Positions 40,350 through 40,925 of a stretch of 40,925 nucleotides of DNA are shown in pieces. The position numbers and the translations under genes are program-made. Every line of letters starts with the position of its first letter. Position 1 is the first letter of the stretch. This DNA is from Bacteroidales bacterium (GTDB lineage: Bacteria > Bacteroidota > Bacteroidia > Bacteroidales > WCHB1-69): contig JAFZKY010000043.1 in the NCBI GenBank assembly GCA_017551725.1, forward strand, positions 1-40,925, read 5' to 3'. Under the pieces are notes generated by a model. It had not been told where the DNA came from, did no database searches, and saw nothing but the letters and a program-made list of their open reading frames with translations.

Positions 40350-40925
40350 TCATTTTTCCCGTCCGTATTTTTTATGCAGTTCGTCGAAGTATTGGTCGGG
40401 ATTAAGTTCGTATGCTCGGTCAAAACTCTCTCCAAAGTAAAGGCTGTACCGGCCCATACCTTTATAAAAATCTTCAGGTGGGTTATTAGGATGATTTTTG
40501 ATCATCTCAAAAGTTTGCTCTATCATATCCAATGCCCATGGTGAGCGATATGCCATCAAGGCTGAGAAGAAGTATCGCGAACGGGATGTGTTATGTAGTA
40601 ATATGGGATATAAAAAAGAGTCTCTGATTTCTGGCAACAATGGTTTGAACTGTTCGTGCGGCCATTCGGCGACAGCCAACAAGGCACACTCGGTCAAATT
40701 CCTTTTTTGATAATGATAATCTACGCCAGCACTTTTCGAAGTCGTGTACCAATAATAGATCCAGTCGTCATCGGATAGCCTATATTTACGCAGGTTCTCC
40801 AGTACATAAACCGTATCCTCTTCTCGTTGGAATCGTGCCAAAGCGATAAGCGCATCGCCGTCATGCTCTTCAACGTACATTCTTTTTACTATTGGATAAT
40901 ATTGGTCTTCAGTTGGCAAGGATTC
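40350..40925 (-). CDS. HEAT-like helical protein of unknown function (5' end outside window)
   Basis: At least 191 codons; the frame is still open at the right edge, so the TTG at 40919 need not be the start. Alpha-helical with alternating pairs of helices (DGDALIALARFQREEDTVYV, LTECALLAVAEWPHEQFKPL, SRYFFSALMAYRSPWALDMI), resembling HEAT/ARM repeats. Ends DELHKKYGREK. No signal peptide is visible in the part present. Base composition is lower in GC than most neighbours. I do not recognise the family; immunity-protein-like HEAT proteins are one possibility. Confidence 0.65.
   Translation of the reverse strand, partial: ESLPTEDQYYPIVKRMYVEEHDGDALIALARFQREEDTVYVLENLRKYRLSDDDWIYYWYTTSKSAGVDYHYQKRNLTECALLAVAEWPHEQFKPLLPEIRDSFLYPILLHNTSRSRYFFSALMAYRSPWALDMIEQTFEMIKNHPNNPPEDFYKGMGRYSLYFGESFDRAYELNPDQYFDELHKKYGREK

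Noticed and set aside
40218-40544. A 108-codon plus-strand frame near the right end
   Set aside because: Most of it is antisense to the HEAT-like gene. The first ~45 codons look protein-like but match nothing I recognise, so I did not call a gene.
1-40925. CRISPR arrays, tRNA or rRNA genes, insertion sequences, prophage
   Set aside because: No spaced direct-repeat array, no cloverleaf-like intergenic sequence, no transposase, integrase or phage protein among the coding frames. Intergenic regions are mostly short and accounted for.

Overview
The window is chromosomal DNA of a Bacteroidota bacterium, most likely order Bacteroidales. Evidence: many genes are preceded by the Bacteroidota-type -7 box TAnnTTTG; Shine-Dalgarno sequences are largely absent; two large TonB-dependent receptors, a FISUMP-domain surface protein, an Rpb6-like omega subunit and DUF4835/DUF4159 proteins are present; and the order bamD - rpoZ - coaBC - DUF4835 - recN is typical of the group. 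Genus cannot be fixed from the sequence alone. Gene density is high. I see no tRNA, rRNA, CRISPR array, transposase or phage gene.

Layout. 1-2.1 kb: 3' end of ppdK with a clear terminator, then pcm. 2.1-5.7 kb (minus): a TonB-dependent receptor followed by a BtuG-like beta-propeller lipoprotein, downstream of rpmB and its terminator. 6.2-9.6 kb (minus): a giant secreted protein with a C-terminal FISUMP domain and a terminator-like hairpin inside its first codons. 10-12.1 kb: glnS, a 7-bp tandem repeat, and a small unknown gene. 12.1-16.2 kb (minus): a beta-barrel protein, ccsBA (cytochrome c maturation), a long palindrome, and a truncated di-heme oxidoredictase gene that has lost its first heme domain. 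16.5-21.5 kb: a five-gene signalling operon. 21.6 kb: a remnant of a TolC-type efflux gene. 21.9-25.7 kb: trpS, a von Willebrand-type membrane protein and DUF4159. 25.7-28.2 kb (minus): an OMP_b-brl_3 TonB-dependent receptor. 28.3-36.9 kb: a long housekeeping operon (bamD, rpoZ, coaBC, DUF4835, recN, barrel protein, xseB, O-methyltransferase, trmD, O-antigen ligase). 36.9-40.2 kb: a GT2 glycosyltransferase and a large polytopic membrane protein. The right end holds a partial HEAT-like gene on the minus strand.

The most interesting system is the 16.5-21.5 kb operon. It encodes a membrane sensor carrying both a PP2C (SpoIIE/RsbU) phosphatase and an RsbW-like kinase domain, then a STAS antagonist, a (p)ppGpp-synthetase-fold enzyme, an aminoglycoside-phosphotransferase-fold kinase, and a Mesh1/SpoT-like HD hydrolase. 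All key catalytic residues appear intact. No sigma or anti-sigma factor gene is in the operon. A plausible reading is a partner switch whose output is alarmone turnover (or a ToxSAS-like toxin/hydrolase pair) rather than a sigma factor. The individual domain calls are strong; the system-level function is inference.
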